A DNA stretch of 44,483 bases from an uncultured Oscillospiraceae bacterium (GTDB taxonomy: Bacteria > Bacillota > Clostridia > Oscillospirales > Oscillospiraceae): assembly GCA_944387055.1 (NCBI GenBank), contig CALXDL010000026.1:1-44483 (forward strand), in the 5' to 3' direction. This document shows, piece by piece, positions 16,725 through 26,133 of this stretch. The position numbers and the translations under genes were made by a program. The stretch's first letter is position 1, and each line of letters begins with the position of its first letter. The notes beneath the pieces were generated by a model. That model was given only the letters and a program-made list of their open reading frames with translations, was not told where the DNA came from and did no database searches.

Positions 16725-18641
16725 ATGAGAGACGGTTTCATCTCTGTGGCTGCCGGCACACCTAAGATCCGAGTGGCGGACTGCCGGTATAACGCGGAGC
16801 AGACGTTCAACATGATGCGGGCCGCGGAGAAAGCGGGAGTGAAGGTGTTGGTACTGCCGGAGCTGGGGCTGACCGGCTATACCTGTGGGGATCTATTCTA
16901 TCAGGATACCCTGCTGCGCGGCGCGGAGGAGGCCCTGGCCACTGTGCTGGAGGCCACTCGGAACCTGGAGGTCGTGACAGCGGTGGGGCTGCCGGTACGA
17001 CTCAACAACAAATTGTATAATTGCGCTGCCATTATACAAAAAGGCGAGATCTTGGCCCTGGTCCCCAAGACGGATCTTCCGAACTATGGAGAATTCTACG
17101 AGAAGCGGCAATTTTCCCCTGCACCGGAGGGAGCGCCCTTTTCCATCGATGGCTTTTGCGGAAAGACGGTCTTGTTTGGCGCCAAGCAGCTGTTCCAGTG
17201 TGAGGAGATACCGGAACTGGTGCTGGGCTTCGAGATCTGTGAGGATCTGTGGGCGCCGGAGGCACCCTCTGTCCACATGGCCCAGGCAGGGGCCAGTGTG
17301 ATCGGGAACCTCTCCGCCAGCAATGACCTGATCGGCAAGGATGCCTATCGCCGTCAGCTGGTGACCATGCAGAGCGCAAAGCTCCTGTGCGGATACGTGT
17401 ATGCCAGCGCTGGTGAAGGGGAATCCACTTCCGACGTGGTGTTCGGCGCCCACCAGATGATCGCGGAAGACGGTACATTGCTGGGAGAAAAGCGTTTCGA
17501 GAGCGGCCTGCTCATTTCGGAGATCGATGTACAGAAGCTCGCCTACGAGCGCCGCCGGACGCAGCTGCTGCGGGATGTCCCGGAGCTGACCAGTCACACG
17601 TTTTCCCTGTCGGTCTCCGAGACCAAACTGACCCGCTATATCGCCCCGCAGCCCTTCGTACCCGAGGGGAAGGAGGACCGGGACGAGCGGTGCCGGGAGA
17701 TATTGATGATCGCGTCTCTTGGATTGAAAAAACGGTTGGAGCACACGGGGGCCAAGACGGCAGTGGTCGGTCTTTCCGGCGGATTGGATTCCACTCTGGC
17801 CCTGCTGATCACCGCCCTGGCCATGGGGATGCTGGACCGGCCCGCCAGCGACATCATCCCTGTCACCATGCCCTGCTTCGGTACGACGGCCCGGACCAGG
17901 TCCAATGCGGAGCTGCTGGCAGAGCGCATGGGCGCCACGCTGAAAATCATCGACATCAGCCAGGCGGTGCGGCGGCACTTTGCTGACATCGGCCAGAGCA
18001 TGGAAGAACATGACGTCACCTTTGAAAACGGCCAGGCACGGGAGCGGACCCAGGTACTGATGGACATCGCCAACCAGACGGGCGGCCTGGTCATCGGCAC
18101 CGGGGACCTCAGCGAGCTGGCCCTGGGGTGGTGTACCTACAACGGTGACCACATGAGCAATTACGCGGTCAACTGCTCCATCCCCAAGACGCTGGTGCGG
18201 CATCTGGTGGCCTATCTGGCCCGGGACAACGCGGAGAAGGACGAGGCGCTGCACGACGTGCTGGAGGACATCCTGGATACCCCGGTCTCTCCGGAGCTGC
18301 TGCCTGCGGTGAAGGGCGAGATCAGCCAGCGGACAGAAGATCTTGTGGGACCGTATGAGCTCCATGATTTCTTCTTGTACTATGTCCTCCGGTGGGGATA
18401 TCCTCCCCGCAAGATCTACCGGCTGGCCCTGTACGCACTGGGCAAGCAGTACAGCCGGGACGTGATCTTGAAATGGCTCAAAGTCTTTTACCGCCGTTTT
18501 TTCAGCCAGCAGTTCAAACGCAACTGTGTCCCCGATGGGCCGAAAGTGGGTTCTGTGGCCCTGAGTCCCCGCGGTGATTGGCGGATGCCCAGCGATGCCA
18601 AGTGGACGCTGTGGGAAGCGGAACTGGAGACGCTGCAATGA
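16725..18641 (+). CDS. nadE: Glutamine-dependent NAD+ synthetase
   Basis: A 638-residue two-domain enzyme making NAD+ from deamido-NAD+, ATP and glutamine. The N-terminal nitrilase-type glutaminase has the triad E46 (LPELGLTGY), K115 (VPKTDLPNYGEFYE) and C172 (FEICEDLW). The C-terminal synthetase domain has the ATP pyrophosphatase loop SGGLDS (351-356) and GTGDLSELALGWCTYNGDH. The length fits the fused clostridial form, which does not need free ammonia. An AAAGGAGG site stands 10 bases before the ATG. Confidence 0.97.
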   Translation: MRDGFISVAAGTPKIRVADCRYNAEQTFNMMRAAEKAGVKVLVLPELGLTGYTCGDLFYQDTLLRGAEEALATVLEATRNLEVVTAVGLPVRLNNKLYNCAAIIQKGEILALVPKTDLPNYGEFYEKRQFSPAPEGAPFSIDGFCGKTVLFGAKQLFQCEEIPELVLGFEICEDLWAPEAPSVHMAQAGASVIGNLSASNDLIGKDAYRRQLVTMQSAKLLCGYVYASAGEGESTSDVVFGAHQMIAEDGTLLGEKRFESGLLISEIDVQKLAYERRRTQLLRDVPELTSHTFSLSVSETKLTRYIAPQPFVPEGKEDRDERCREILMIASLGLKKRLEHTGAKTAVVGLSGGLDSTLALLITALAMGMLDRPASDIIPVTMPCFGTTARTRSNAELLAERMGATLKIIDISQAVRRHFADIGQSMEEHDVTFENGQARERTQVLMDIANQTGGLVIGTGDLSELALGWCTYNGDHMSNYAVNCSIPKTLVRHLVAYLARDNAEKDEALHDVLEDILDTPVSPELLPAVKGEISQRTEDLVGPYELHDFFLYYVLRWGYPPRKIYRLALYALGKQYSRDVILKWLKVFYRRFFSQQFKRNCVPDGPKVGSVALSPRGDWRMPSDAKWTLWEAELETLQ

Positions 18642-18702
18642 GCGGGACCGTCCCAGCTGTGGGACGGGGCGTGATTCCTATCCCATCGTGTCTGTAAGGT
18701 CG

Positions 18703-18740
18703 GGGAGACCGGCGCAATGAAAGCGCCGGTCTCCCTTTTC
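18703..18740 (+). terminator. Terminator of nadE
   Basis: GGGAGACCGGCGC and GCGCCGGTCTCCC form a 13-base-pair stem with a short loop, followed by TTTTCTCT. A second GC hairpin (CCGTCCCA/TGGGACGG, 18648-18667) lies just after the nadE stop. Confidence 0.9.
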
Positions 18741-18775
18741 TCTGCAGCGGCCGTCAGGACTGGGGCGGAGCGCCC

Positions 18776-18804
18776 TTGACAGTATGCGGCCCCTATATTA
18801 TAAT
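18776..18804 (+). promoter_or_regulatory. Consensus promoter of the MarR-MATE operon
   Basis: Exact TTGACA (18776-18781), 17-base spacer and exact TATAAT (18799-18804). A small palindrome TCGTACGA follows near 18813-18820, between the likely transcription start and the ribosome site, and could be an operator for the MarR protein; that is inference. Such a strong promoter suggests repression in the absence of inducer. Confidence 0.9.
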
Positions 18805-18835
18805 GGTCCGAAATCGTACGAAAGAGAGGGCCCAG

Positions 18836-19270
18836 ATGACACCGCGTCAACAGATGGAGACCATCTCCGCATGTACCTGCAAGATCACGCAGCTGTATGG
18901 AGAGTGGGCCAAACACTACGGCATGAGTTATAACAGGATGATGATCCTCTATGCCCTGGACCAGGGCCATGGATGTACCCAAAGAGAGATCGCCGAGGGA
19001 TGGATGATCCCGAAGCAGACGGTCAATACCATCGTCAAGGAGCTGGAACGGAACGGATATGTCCGCCTGGAGGCGGGACGGGATCGGAAGGAGAAACTGG
19101 TGCGCTTCACAGAGGCAGGGCGGACTTACGTGTCTCAAGCGTTGGGACCGCTCTATCAAATGGAGGAGCGGACCATGGAGCGGATGGGGCCGGAGCAGTG
19201 CAGGGCGCTGATAGAGAGCAGCGCTGCGTTTGCGCTGGCGCTGGCGGAGGAGGTGCGGCATGGAGCATAA
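18836..19270 (+). CDS. MarR-family transcriptional regulator
   Basis: A 144-residue winged-helix regulator. The HTH core lies in QREIAEGWMIPKQTVNTIVKEL (about 50-71, start QREIAEG), followed by a wing with GRDRKEKLVRFTEAG. It is translated from an AGAGAGGG site; a longer frame begins inside the -35 box and is rejected. It overlaps the MATE gene by 11 bases, so it most likely controls its own operon and the efflux pump, releasing DNA when a small ligand binds. The ligand is unknown. Confidence 0.88.
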   Translation: MTPRQQMETISACTCKITQLYGEWAKHYGMSYNRMMILYALDQGHGCTQREIAEGWMIPKQTVNTIVKELERNGYVRLEAGRDRKEKLVRFTEAGRTYVSQALGPLYQMEERTMERMGPEQCRALIESSAAFALALAEEVRHGA

Positions 19271-20600
19271 CGATCGACTGGCCCGTCAGTTCACAGCCGC
19301 CTCACTTCTGCGCTTCGCGCTGCCAAACATCGTCATGATGGTGTTCTTGTCCCTCTATACCATCGTGGACGGTATCTTCATCTCCCGACTGGTGGGTACA
19401 CTGGCCCTTTCGGCTGTGAATATGTCCTATCCGCTCACGAGCCTGGCGATGGCAGTGGGTATCATGCTGGGGACCGGCGGGAGCGCCATCATCGCCCGGA
19501 AACTGGGCGAGGGCCGGGAGCAGACCGCGCGGGAGGACTTCACCTGCATCGTGGCAGTGTCCCTGGCCGTGAGCGTGGTGTTCGGAGCCGTTGGGCTCGT
19601 GTTCTTGGATCCCATCTTGAGCTTCCTGGGGACCAGCCCGGCACAGTTCCCACTGTGCCAGGCATATACCCGCATCCTGTTGGCGTTCTCACCTGCGTTC
19701 TTTTTACAGACGGTCTTCCAGATCCTGTTCGTCACAGCGGGCAAGCCCGGTCTGGGCCTGGGCGTCACCGCTGCCGGCGGGATCGCCAACATCGTGCTGG
19801 ACGCGGTGTCCATGGGACCGCTGGGGATGGGAGTGACCGGTGCGGCAGCGGCCACGGGGATCGGATACTGTATCCCCGCGGTCGCCGGTATCCTCTATTT
19901 CCTCCGCCCGCGGGACAGTGCTTTGTGGTTCACCCACTTCCACATCCAGTGGCGGATGCTGCTGCATGCCTGCGGGAACGGTGCCTCGGAGATGGTGGGG
20001 AACATCGCCAATGCGGTCACCAATCTCCTGTTCAATCTGATCTTCCTCACTTTTTGGGGGGAGGATGGCGTGGCGGCTATCACGATCGTCATGTATTTCC
20101 AGTTCGTCTTCAGCGCGGTGTATCTTGGATATTCCATGGGCGTCGCGCCGGTAATCAGTTATAAATATGGTGCGCAGGATATCCCGCAGCTCCGCCATAT
20201 TTTTAGGACCTGCAGCGTCTTCATCCTGATATGTTCCGTGGCAGCGTATCTTCTGGCCCTGGCCGTGGTGCGCGGATGCCTCGCGATATTCACCGGCGGG
20301 ACAGACAGTCCGGTGTATGCCATTACCATGGAGGGGTTCCCCCTGTTCGCGGTGTCGTTCCTCTTCATGGCGGTCAATATCTTCGCCTCTTCCCTGTTCA
20401 CCGCGCTTTCCAACGGCGTGGTCTCCGCAGTGATCTCCTTTGCCAGGACCTTCGTGTTCCTGGTGGGGACGCAGCTCCTCTTCCCGTTCCTGTGGGGGCA
20501 GATCGGCGTCTGGCTGGCGGTGCCGGCGGCAGAACTGCTGGGGATGGTGGTCTCCGTGGGCTTCCTGATCTGGGGGCGGCGGAGATATCAATATGCATAA
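19260..20600 (+). CDS. MATE-family multidrug/sodium efflux transporter
   Basis: A 446-residue inner-membrane protein with about 12 hydrophobic segments and the MATE features VDGIFISRLVGTLALSAVNM near residues 33-52 and AVGIMLGTGGSAIIARKLGEG after it. MATE proteins export cationic drugs, or peptides and metabolites, against Na+ or H+. The start overlaps the end of the MarR gene, so the two are coupled. It is terminated by a strong hairpin shared with the convergent acetyltransferase gene. The substrate cannot be read from sequence. Confidence 0.92.
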   Translation: MEHNDRLARQFTAASLLRFALPNIVMMVFLSLYTIVDGIFISRLVGTLALSAVNMSYPLTSLAMAVGIMLGTGGSAIIARKLGEGREQTAREDFTCIVAVSLAVSVVFGAVGLVFLDPILSFLGTSPAQFPLCQAYTRILLAFSPAFFLQTVFQILFVTAGKPGLGLGVTAAGGIANIVLDAVSMGPLGMGVTGAAAATGIGYCIPAVAGILYFLRPRDSALWFTHFHIQWRMLLHACGNGASEMVGNIANAVTNLLFNLIFLTFWGEDGVAAITIVMYFQFVFSAVYLGYSMGVAPVISYKYGAQDIPQLRHIFRTCSVFILICSVAAYLLALAVVRGCLAIFTGGTDSPVYAITMEGFPLFAVSFLFMAVNIFASSLFTALSNGVVSAVISFARTFVFLVGTQLLFPFLWGQIGVWLAVPAAELLGMVVSVGFLIWGRRRYQYA

Positions 20601-20637
20601 AGGACACCGGCGGATATCCGTCCGCCGGTGTCCTTTA
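20599..20637. terminator. Bidirectional terminator between the MATE and acetyltransferase genes
   Basis: AAAGGACACCGGCGGA and TCCGCCGGTGTCCTTT are exact inverted copies with a 6-base loop. The stem overlaps the stop codons of both convergent genes, a very compact arrangement. Confidence 0.9.
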
Positions 20638-21261
20638 TCCCAGGGCCGCGATACGGCTGGAGAGCCCTTGGAAGAACTCCCCGATGTGGAGCCCGTCGAT
20701 GAAGCGGTGGTTCACCTCCAGCGAGAGGTGGAGCTGCAGGCGGCCCTGTGCTTCGATGTACCGGCCCCAGGCCACGCGGGGCACAGAGTCATCCGGGTCG
20801 AAGTCACGCTCATTGGTGAGCGCGGTGATGTCCATCCAGGGAAGGCAGGAGAAGTAGATGAGGTCTCCCGTCTCTGAGGACTGCTGGAGGAAGGTGGTCT
20901 GAGCCAGACTGCGAGCCCGGGCGGCACGGCAGAAAGCGTTCAGATCGTCCCCCCGCGGCATGGTGACGATGTGGAACTTCCGCGCGCCGGGCTTGAGGTC
21001 CGTGAAGCTGGGCGACCGGCGGTCCAGCAGGACCAGGCGTCCGCCATCCAGGGCATAACGGAAGGCTTCGACCTGGTCCATCGCCTCTGTGCACAGATAG
21101 ACCAGGGCATAGTAGAACGAGAGACCACGTTCCTTGACATAGCGGTGCAGCTCCGTCACATCCAGAGGGAAGGTCACGCTGTAGAAAGGATCGGACACCT
21201 GCGAGAAGAAATCGAAGATATCTTTCCGCTCCCAGGATGCGGGGTCGATGATGGTATACAT
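20635..21261 (-). CDS. CatA-like chloramphenicol acetyltransferase family protein
   Basis: A 208-residue cytoplasmic protein of the CAT fold, normally a trimer that moves an acetyl group from acetyl-CoA to an alcohol such as chloramphenicol. The catalytic motif HxxxDG is present as NHRFIDG (H185, D189), and the N-terminal half has the family SFYYALVYL-type segment. The first H of the usual HHxxxDG is N here. The length is typical of CatA. Distant CatA homologues are common in gut Firmicutes and are not all resistance enzymes, so the real substrate is open. An AGGAGCG site precedes the ATG. Confidence 0.8.
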   Translation of the reverse strand: MYTIIDPASWERKDIFDFFSQVSDPFYSVTFPLDVTELHRYVKERGLSFYYALVYLCTEAMDQVEAFRYALDGGRLVLLDRRSPSFTDLKPGARKFHIVTMPRGDDLNAFCRAARARSLAQTTFLQQSSETGDLIYFSCLPWMDITALTNERDFDPDDSVPRVAWGRYIEAQGRLQLHLSLEVNHRFIDGLHIGEFFQGLSSRIAALG

Positions 21262-21294
21262 AGCATCGCGCTCCTTTTGTGATCGTTCCCATCC

Positions 21295-21323
21295 AATATA
21301 GCAGGATCGTGTCCTGCCGACAA
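21295..21323 (-). promoter_or_regulatory. Promoter with an inverted-repeat operator in its spacer, for the CAT-like gene
   Basis: Read leftward: TTGTCG (21323-21318), a spacer of exactly 17 bases, TATATT (21300-21295). The whole spacer is a dyad, GCAGGA-CACGA-TCCTGC. A protein bound there would cover the promoter, so this gene is probably repressed by a regulator not evident next to it. Confidence 0.75.
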
Positions 21324-21454
21324 GAGGGGCCAGAGAGCACCCGTGATCACAAAGAGGGCCAATCGCCTCTGCCGCCCTGTTTCAGGAAGGATGGCCCATC
21401 GCCCTCGGATCGCCGCGGCTGGATGAGGCCCGGGAGACCCAGAAGATATGATAG

Positions 21455-21491
21455 GGACGGGCATTGCCTCGGCCGAAGGCAGTGCCCGTCC
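21455..21491 (-). terminator. Hairpin ending the metal-resistance operon
   Basis: GGACGGGCATTGCCT pairs with AGGCAGTGCCCGTCC (one wobble) around a 7-base loop, about 65 bases after the P-type ATPase stop when read leftward. The rest of the 294-base gap 21262-21555 holds only the CAT promoter; I see no gene in it. Confidence 0.7.
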
Positions 21492-21555
21492 TCTTGATCT
21501 GCTTGATGGTCAGATATGACTTGGGATCGACAGCGTGATGGGCCCAGATGCCCCT

Positions 21556-23475
<1,920 letters not shown>

Positions 23476-23498
23476 GGAGAGCCCCTCCTTCTATCGCC

Positions 23499-23524
23499 GT
23501 GCGCCGCCGGATCCGGCGGCGCAC
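23499..23524 (-). promoter_or_regulatory. Intercistronic perfect palindrome before the ATPase gene
   Basis: A 26-base perfect palindrome (GTGCGCCGCCGGA and its complement) fills most of the 57-base gap between the HMA gene and the ATPase gene. It would form a very stable RNA stem that could partly terminate or protect the upstream arsR-HMA message, giving more HMA protein than ATPase. Position suggests this; no T run follows. Confidence 0.6.
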
Positions 23525-23532
23525 ATGCGGAT

Positions 23533-23751
23533 TTACAAGTGGATGATACAGTCTGGTTCTACTTTCTTGCACACGGCCACGACTTCCCGCATGATATCAT
23601 CGAAGCGGGCGTCATCGGCCTCGATGGTCATCTTCTGCGTCATGAAACTGACCGTGGCGTCTTTCACCCCGTCGATCTTTTTGATGGCGTTCTCCATCTT
23701 CGCCGCGCAATTGGCACAGTCAAGGTCTGTTAGAGCATAGCGTTTTTTCAT
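23533..23751 (-). CDS. Free heavy-metal-associated (HMA) domain protein
   Basis: A 72-residue ferredoxin-like HMA domain. The metal-binding loop is DCANCA with C12 and C15 and the rest follows the fold (KMENAIKKIDGVKDATVSF). DCANCA is typical of domains on Zn/Cd pumps rather than copper chaperones (MxCxxC). It lies between the ArsR repressor and an ATPase that lacks its own HMA domain, so it most likely hands metal to that pump, or is the split-off domain itself. Confidence 0.88.
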   Translation of the reverse strand: MKKRYALTDLDCANCAAKMENAIKKIDGVKDATVSFMTQKMTIEADDARFDDIMREVVAVCKKVEPDCIIHL

Positions 23752-23775
23752 GATGTATCCCTCCAGATATCGATC

Positions 23776-24150
23776 TTATGAGATGACAGACTCGTTCACA
23801 TGCTCGAGTCCCTGGTCGATGATGGTCTTGACGTGGTCGTCCGCCAGGGAGTAGAACACCGTCTTCCCATCCCGCCGGGACTTCACCAGCCGGGCATTCT
23901 TCAGGGCCCGCAGCTGATGGGAGATGGCGGACTGCGTCATCCCCAGCAGTGCCGCGATGTCGCACACACACATCTCCTCCTCGAACAGGACATATAGGAT
24001 CCGGATGCGAGTGGAATCGCCGAAGATGCGGAACAACTCCGTCAGGTCGTATAGAGTGTCTTCTCCAGGCAGCTTCTGACGGACTTTTTCCACGACAGCC
24101 TCATGGGCATGGATGAAGTCGCAGCATTCCACGTTATAACGGTCTTCCAT
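23776..24150 (-). CDS. ArsR/SmtB-family metal-sensing repressor (CadC/SmtB-like)
   Basis: A 124-residue winged-helix repressor. It has cysteines in an N-terminal CC (9-10) and in the CVCDIA motif (C61, C63), the alpha3N thiolate site of CadC. It also has D104, H106, H117 and E120 near the C terminus, the alpha5 zinc site as in SmtB. The HTH is MTQSAISHQLRAL (71-83). Having both sites suggests response to Zn and to softer ions such as Cd or Pb. It is the first gene of the operon, and its operator overlaps the promoter. Confidence 0.92.
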   Translation of the reverse strand: MEDRYNVECCDFIHAHEAVVEKVRQKLPGEDTLYDLTELFRIFGDSTRIRILYVLFEEEMCVCDIAALLGMTQSAISHQLRALKNARLVKSRRDGKTVFYSLADDHVKTIIDQGLEHVNESVIS

Positions 24151-24167
24151 GGAGCATCTCCTTTCAT

Positions 24168-24199
24168 ATGAACATATGAACTAGTGTTCATGTGTTCAT
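24168..24199. promoter_or_regulatory. SmtB/ArsR-type operator
   Basis: ATGAACATATGAAC (24168-24181) and GTTCATGTGTTCAT (24186-24199) are inverted copies matching at 13 of 14 positions around a 4-base centre. This looks like the tandem TGAACA-type operators of metal-sensing ArsR proteins. It overlaps the -10 edge, so binding should block transcription until metal arrives. Confidence 0.87.
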
Positions 24200-24225
24200 T
24201 ATAGCAATAAGGAGCGGATCGTCAA
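24198..24225 (-). promoter_or_regulatory. Promoter of the arsR-HMA-ATPase operon
   Basis: Read leftward: TTGACG (24225-24220), 16 bases, TATAAT (24203-24198). The operator lies directly downstream, covering the start of transcription. Confidence 0.85.
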
Positions 24226-24309
24226 TCCCTTTTTCAAAAAAAGTGGAAAAAAATCTGTCGTCATGTTACACTGTGCATATTCGAGAACATGAGGATAAGG
24301 AGGCCCCCT

Positions 24310-24738
24310 ATGGATGAACTGGAACAGCGGGTGCGAGAGCGTGAGGAAAAGAACGGCTTCATGCAGCACAACTATATCGAGCTGGAGTCTGTGGAGAAGG
24401 ACCGGGCGGTGTTCCGCCTGACCATCCGGCCTGAGAGCCGCAACCCCTATGGCATGGTCCACGGCGGTGCGATCTATACCTTGGCGGACAACGCCACCGG
24501 TGTGGCCGCGCACACAGATGGAAGGTATTATGTCACCCAGACCAGCGCGCTCCATTTCCTCCGCAACCAGTCCGTCGGAACGGTCCGGGCAACGGCCTGT
24601 GTGCGCCACCGGGGAAAGAGCACGGTCTTGACGGCTGTGGACATCACGGGCGAAGGGGGAAAACTGCTGGCCACCGGCGAGTTCACCTTCTTTTGTGTGG
24701 ACAAGGCTCTGATGGACAGTAAGGTGACTCAGGAGTGA
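24310..24738 (+). CDS. PaaI-family (hotdog) thioesterase
   Basis: A 142-residue single hotdog domain protein that probably hydrolyses acyl- or aryl-CoA thioesters in the cytoplasm. The family signature is in NPYGMVHGGAIYTLADNATG (about residues 46-65), including the HGG turn and the following acidic residue. The start at 24310 is chosen over an ATG 21 bases upstream because AAGGAGG lies 6 bases before it. It is a single-gene unit, divergent from arsR; no pathway partners are adjacent, so the acyl substrate is unknown. Confidence 0.85.
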   Translation: MDELEQRVREREEKNGFMQHNYIELESVEKDRAVFRLTIRPESRNPYGMVHGGAIYTLADNATGVAAHTDGRYYVTQTSALHFLRNQSVGTVRATACVRHRGKSTVLTAVDITGEGGKLLATGEFTFFCVDKALMDSKVTQE

Positions 24739-24743
24739 AAAAG

Positions 24744-24774
24744 GAAGCGGGGGCAGATAAGATGCCCCCGCTTC
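24744..24774. terminator. Terminator of the thioesterase gene
   Basis: GAAGCGGGGGCA and TGCCCCCGCTTC form a 12-base-pair stem around a 7-base loop just after the stop codon. Confidence 0.85.
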
Positions 24775-24791
24775 TTGATCTATCCAGAAAT

Positions 24792-24832
24792 GCATCGCAG
24801 CGTGCCGGATATCTCCCAGCGCGCTGCGATGC
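24792..24832 (-). terminator. Terminator of the two-component operon
   Basis: GCATCGCAGCG and CGCTGCGATGC form an 11-base-pair stem with a 19-base loop, just past the kinase stop when read leftward, followed by ATTTC. The T run is weak. Confidence 0.65.
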
Positions 24833-24835
24833 GTC

Positions 24836-26065
24836 TCATTTTTTCACTGGCATGGTGAAGAGGAAGCGCGTGGAGACCGCATCGCTCTCCGCCTTCAAAG
24901 TGCCCTTATGCTCATCGGCGATGACAGAGGCGATGGAAAGGCCCAGGCCGAAGCCTGACTGTTCGCCCCGGGAGGCGTCCGCCCGATAGAACCGTTCGAA
25001 GAGACGACGGAGCTGCTCCGGAGGGATGGGTTCTCCCGGGTTGGATACGATCAGCCGTGCCTGCCGGTCTGTCTTTTGGAGGGTCAGCGTGATGGTCCCC
25101 CCTTCCGCGCCGTACTTGATGGCGTTGTCCAGCAGCACCGAGACCACCTGGCGCAGCTTGTCCTGATCGCCGATCACCACCACGTTCTCGGCGATGTGGG
25201 ACTCCAGGACCTTCCCTGCCTCGAACGCCACGGGCTCGAACGCCAGGACGCAGTCCTCCACGGTGTCTGAGAGAGAGACCTCTGTCATCACGTTCGTGCG
25301 GACCATGTTGTCTGCACGGGCCAGAGTCAGCATCTCCTCCACCAGTTTTTTCATCCGTCCCGCCTCAGAATGGATGTTGTCCGCCCATCGGGCGGTCCGC
25401 TCCTCCAGGGGCGCCGCCTCCAACAGCTCCGCATTGGAGAGGATCACGGTCAGGGGCGTCTTGAGTTCGTGAGAGGCATCAGAGAGGAACTGGCGCTGCT
25501 GACGCCAGGCCCGTTCCACCGGAGCCGTGGCCCATCGGGCCAGCAACACGCTCACACCCAGCAGCAGCAGGAAGGCTGCCAAGGCGATTTGGAGATAGGA
25601 GCGCATCAACCGGCTCAACACGGCTTGTTCGGAAGACATGTCCACGAAGGCCAGATGGATCTCCTGCCCGCTGGTCTGACGGAGATACCGCAGATCATAC
25701 CCCGGGACGACGCCCTCTGCCTGCGGTTGGGAGAGCGAGGAAGATAACACGGCTTCCAGCTCCGCCGTATCGGAGAGATCTCCATACGTGCTGGTGACTA
25801 CACGCGCCGTATATGTCCGCACAGGCCAATAATGCACTGTGACGTTCACTGTGAAATAGGGCAGCTGCACTGGTCCGAGAGACGGGAACACCGGCGCCGT
25901 GGTGCTGCGGTCTGCCTCCAGGATGACACGCTGGAGGACCTCCCGGCTGGCTGCCTCTACGCTTCGCTCTGCGGAGGAGTAGATGGAAACGGAGACGCCC
26001 AGCAGTACCAACGTGACCAGCGTCATGAAGATGGCCATGAATTTCAAACGCAGCTTGCGGATCAC
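24836..26065 (-). CDS. Sensor histidine kinase, two-transmembrane type
   Basis: A 409-residue membrane kinase. TM1 is about 9-29, an extracytoplasmic sensor of about 125 residues follows, TM2 is about 158-178, then the HisKA box SDASHELKTPL (phospho-acceptor H199) and a HATPase domain ending in GFGLGLSIA. There is no clear HAMP domain. I place the start at a GTG (26065) behind AGGAGGGG; the frame is open further, but the upstream part is the intergenic box cluster. It is encoded just after its response regulator. The signal is unknown. Confidence 0.92.
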   Translation of the reverse strand: MIRKLRLKFMAIFMTLVTLVLLGVSVSIYSSAERSVEAASREVLQRVILEADRSTTAPVFPSLGPVQLPYFTVNVTVHYWPVRTYTARVVTSTYGDLSDTAELEAVLSSSLSQPQAEGVVPGYDLRYLRQTSGQEIHLAFVDMSSEQAVLSRLMRSYLQIALAAFLLLLGVSVLLARWATAPVERAWRQQRQFLSDASHELKTPLTVILSNAELLEAAPLEERTARWADNIHSEAGRMKKLVEEMLTLARADNMVRTNVMTEVSLSDTVEDCVLAFEPVAFEAGKVLESHIAENVVVIGDQDKLRQVVSVLLDNAIKYGAEGGTITLTLQKTDRQARLIVSNPGEPIPPEQLRRLFERFYRADASRGEQSGFGLGLSIASVIADEHKGTLKAESDAVSTRFLFTMPVKK

Positions 26066-26078
26066 GTAGGTCCCCTCC

Positions 26079-26120
26079 TGTAGAAAACTTTGTGGAAAAC
26101 GTGGAAAAACGCGTGGAAAA
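26079..26120 (-). promoter_or_regulatory. Cluster of four DnaA-box-like 9-mers between regulator and kinase genes
   Basis: In a 68-base gap, TTTTCCAC-type 9-mers occur at 26112-26120, 26100-26108 and 26091-26099 (minus strand), with a one-base variant TTTTCTACA at 26079-26087. All four share one orientation and are spaced 9-12 bases apart. They match the boxes in the putative oriC. Their density exceeds chance expectation for this GC-rich DNA. Function is not known; see findings. Confidence 0.65.
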
Positions 26121-26133
26121 AGGGCGAGCTCTG

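Noticed and set aside
16893-18638. A 581-codon open frame antisense to nadE
   Set aside because: nadE has complete catalytic motifs on the other strand; this frame has no ribosome site or family features.
20635-21261. Calling the CatA-like gene a proven chloramphenicol resistance gene
   Set aside because: The catalytic His and Asp are present, but the first His of HHxxxDG is replaced and distant CatA homologues often lack resistance activity.
21295-21323. MerR-type activation of the CAT-like promoter
   Set aside because: MerR promoters have 19-20 base spacers; this one is 17, so repression is more likely than DNA distortion.
24241-24250. A further DnaA-box-like AGTGGAAAA near the thioesterase gene, and a TGTGGAAAA near 29447
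   Set aside because: Single copies, the second inside a coding sequence; expected by chance.
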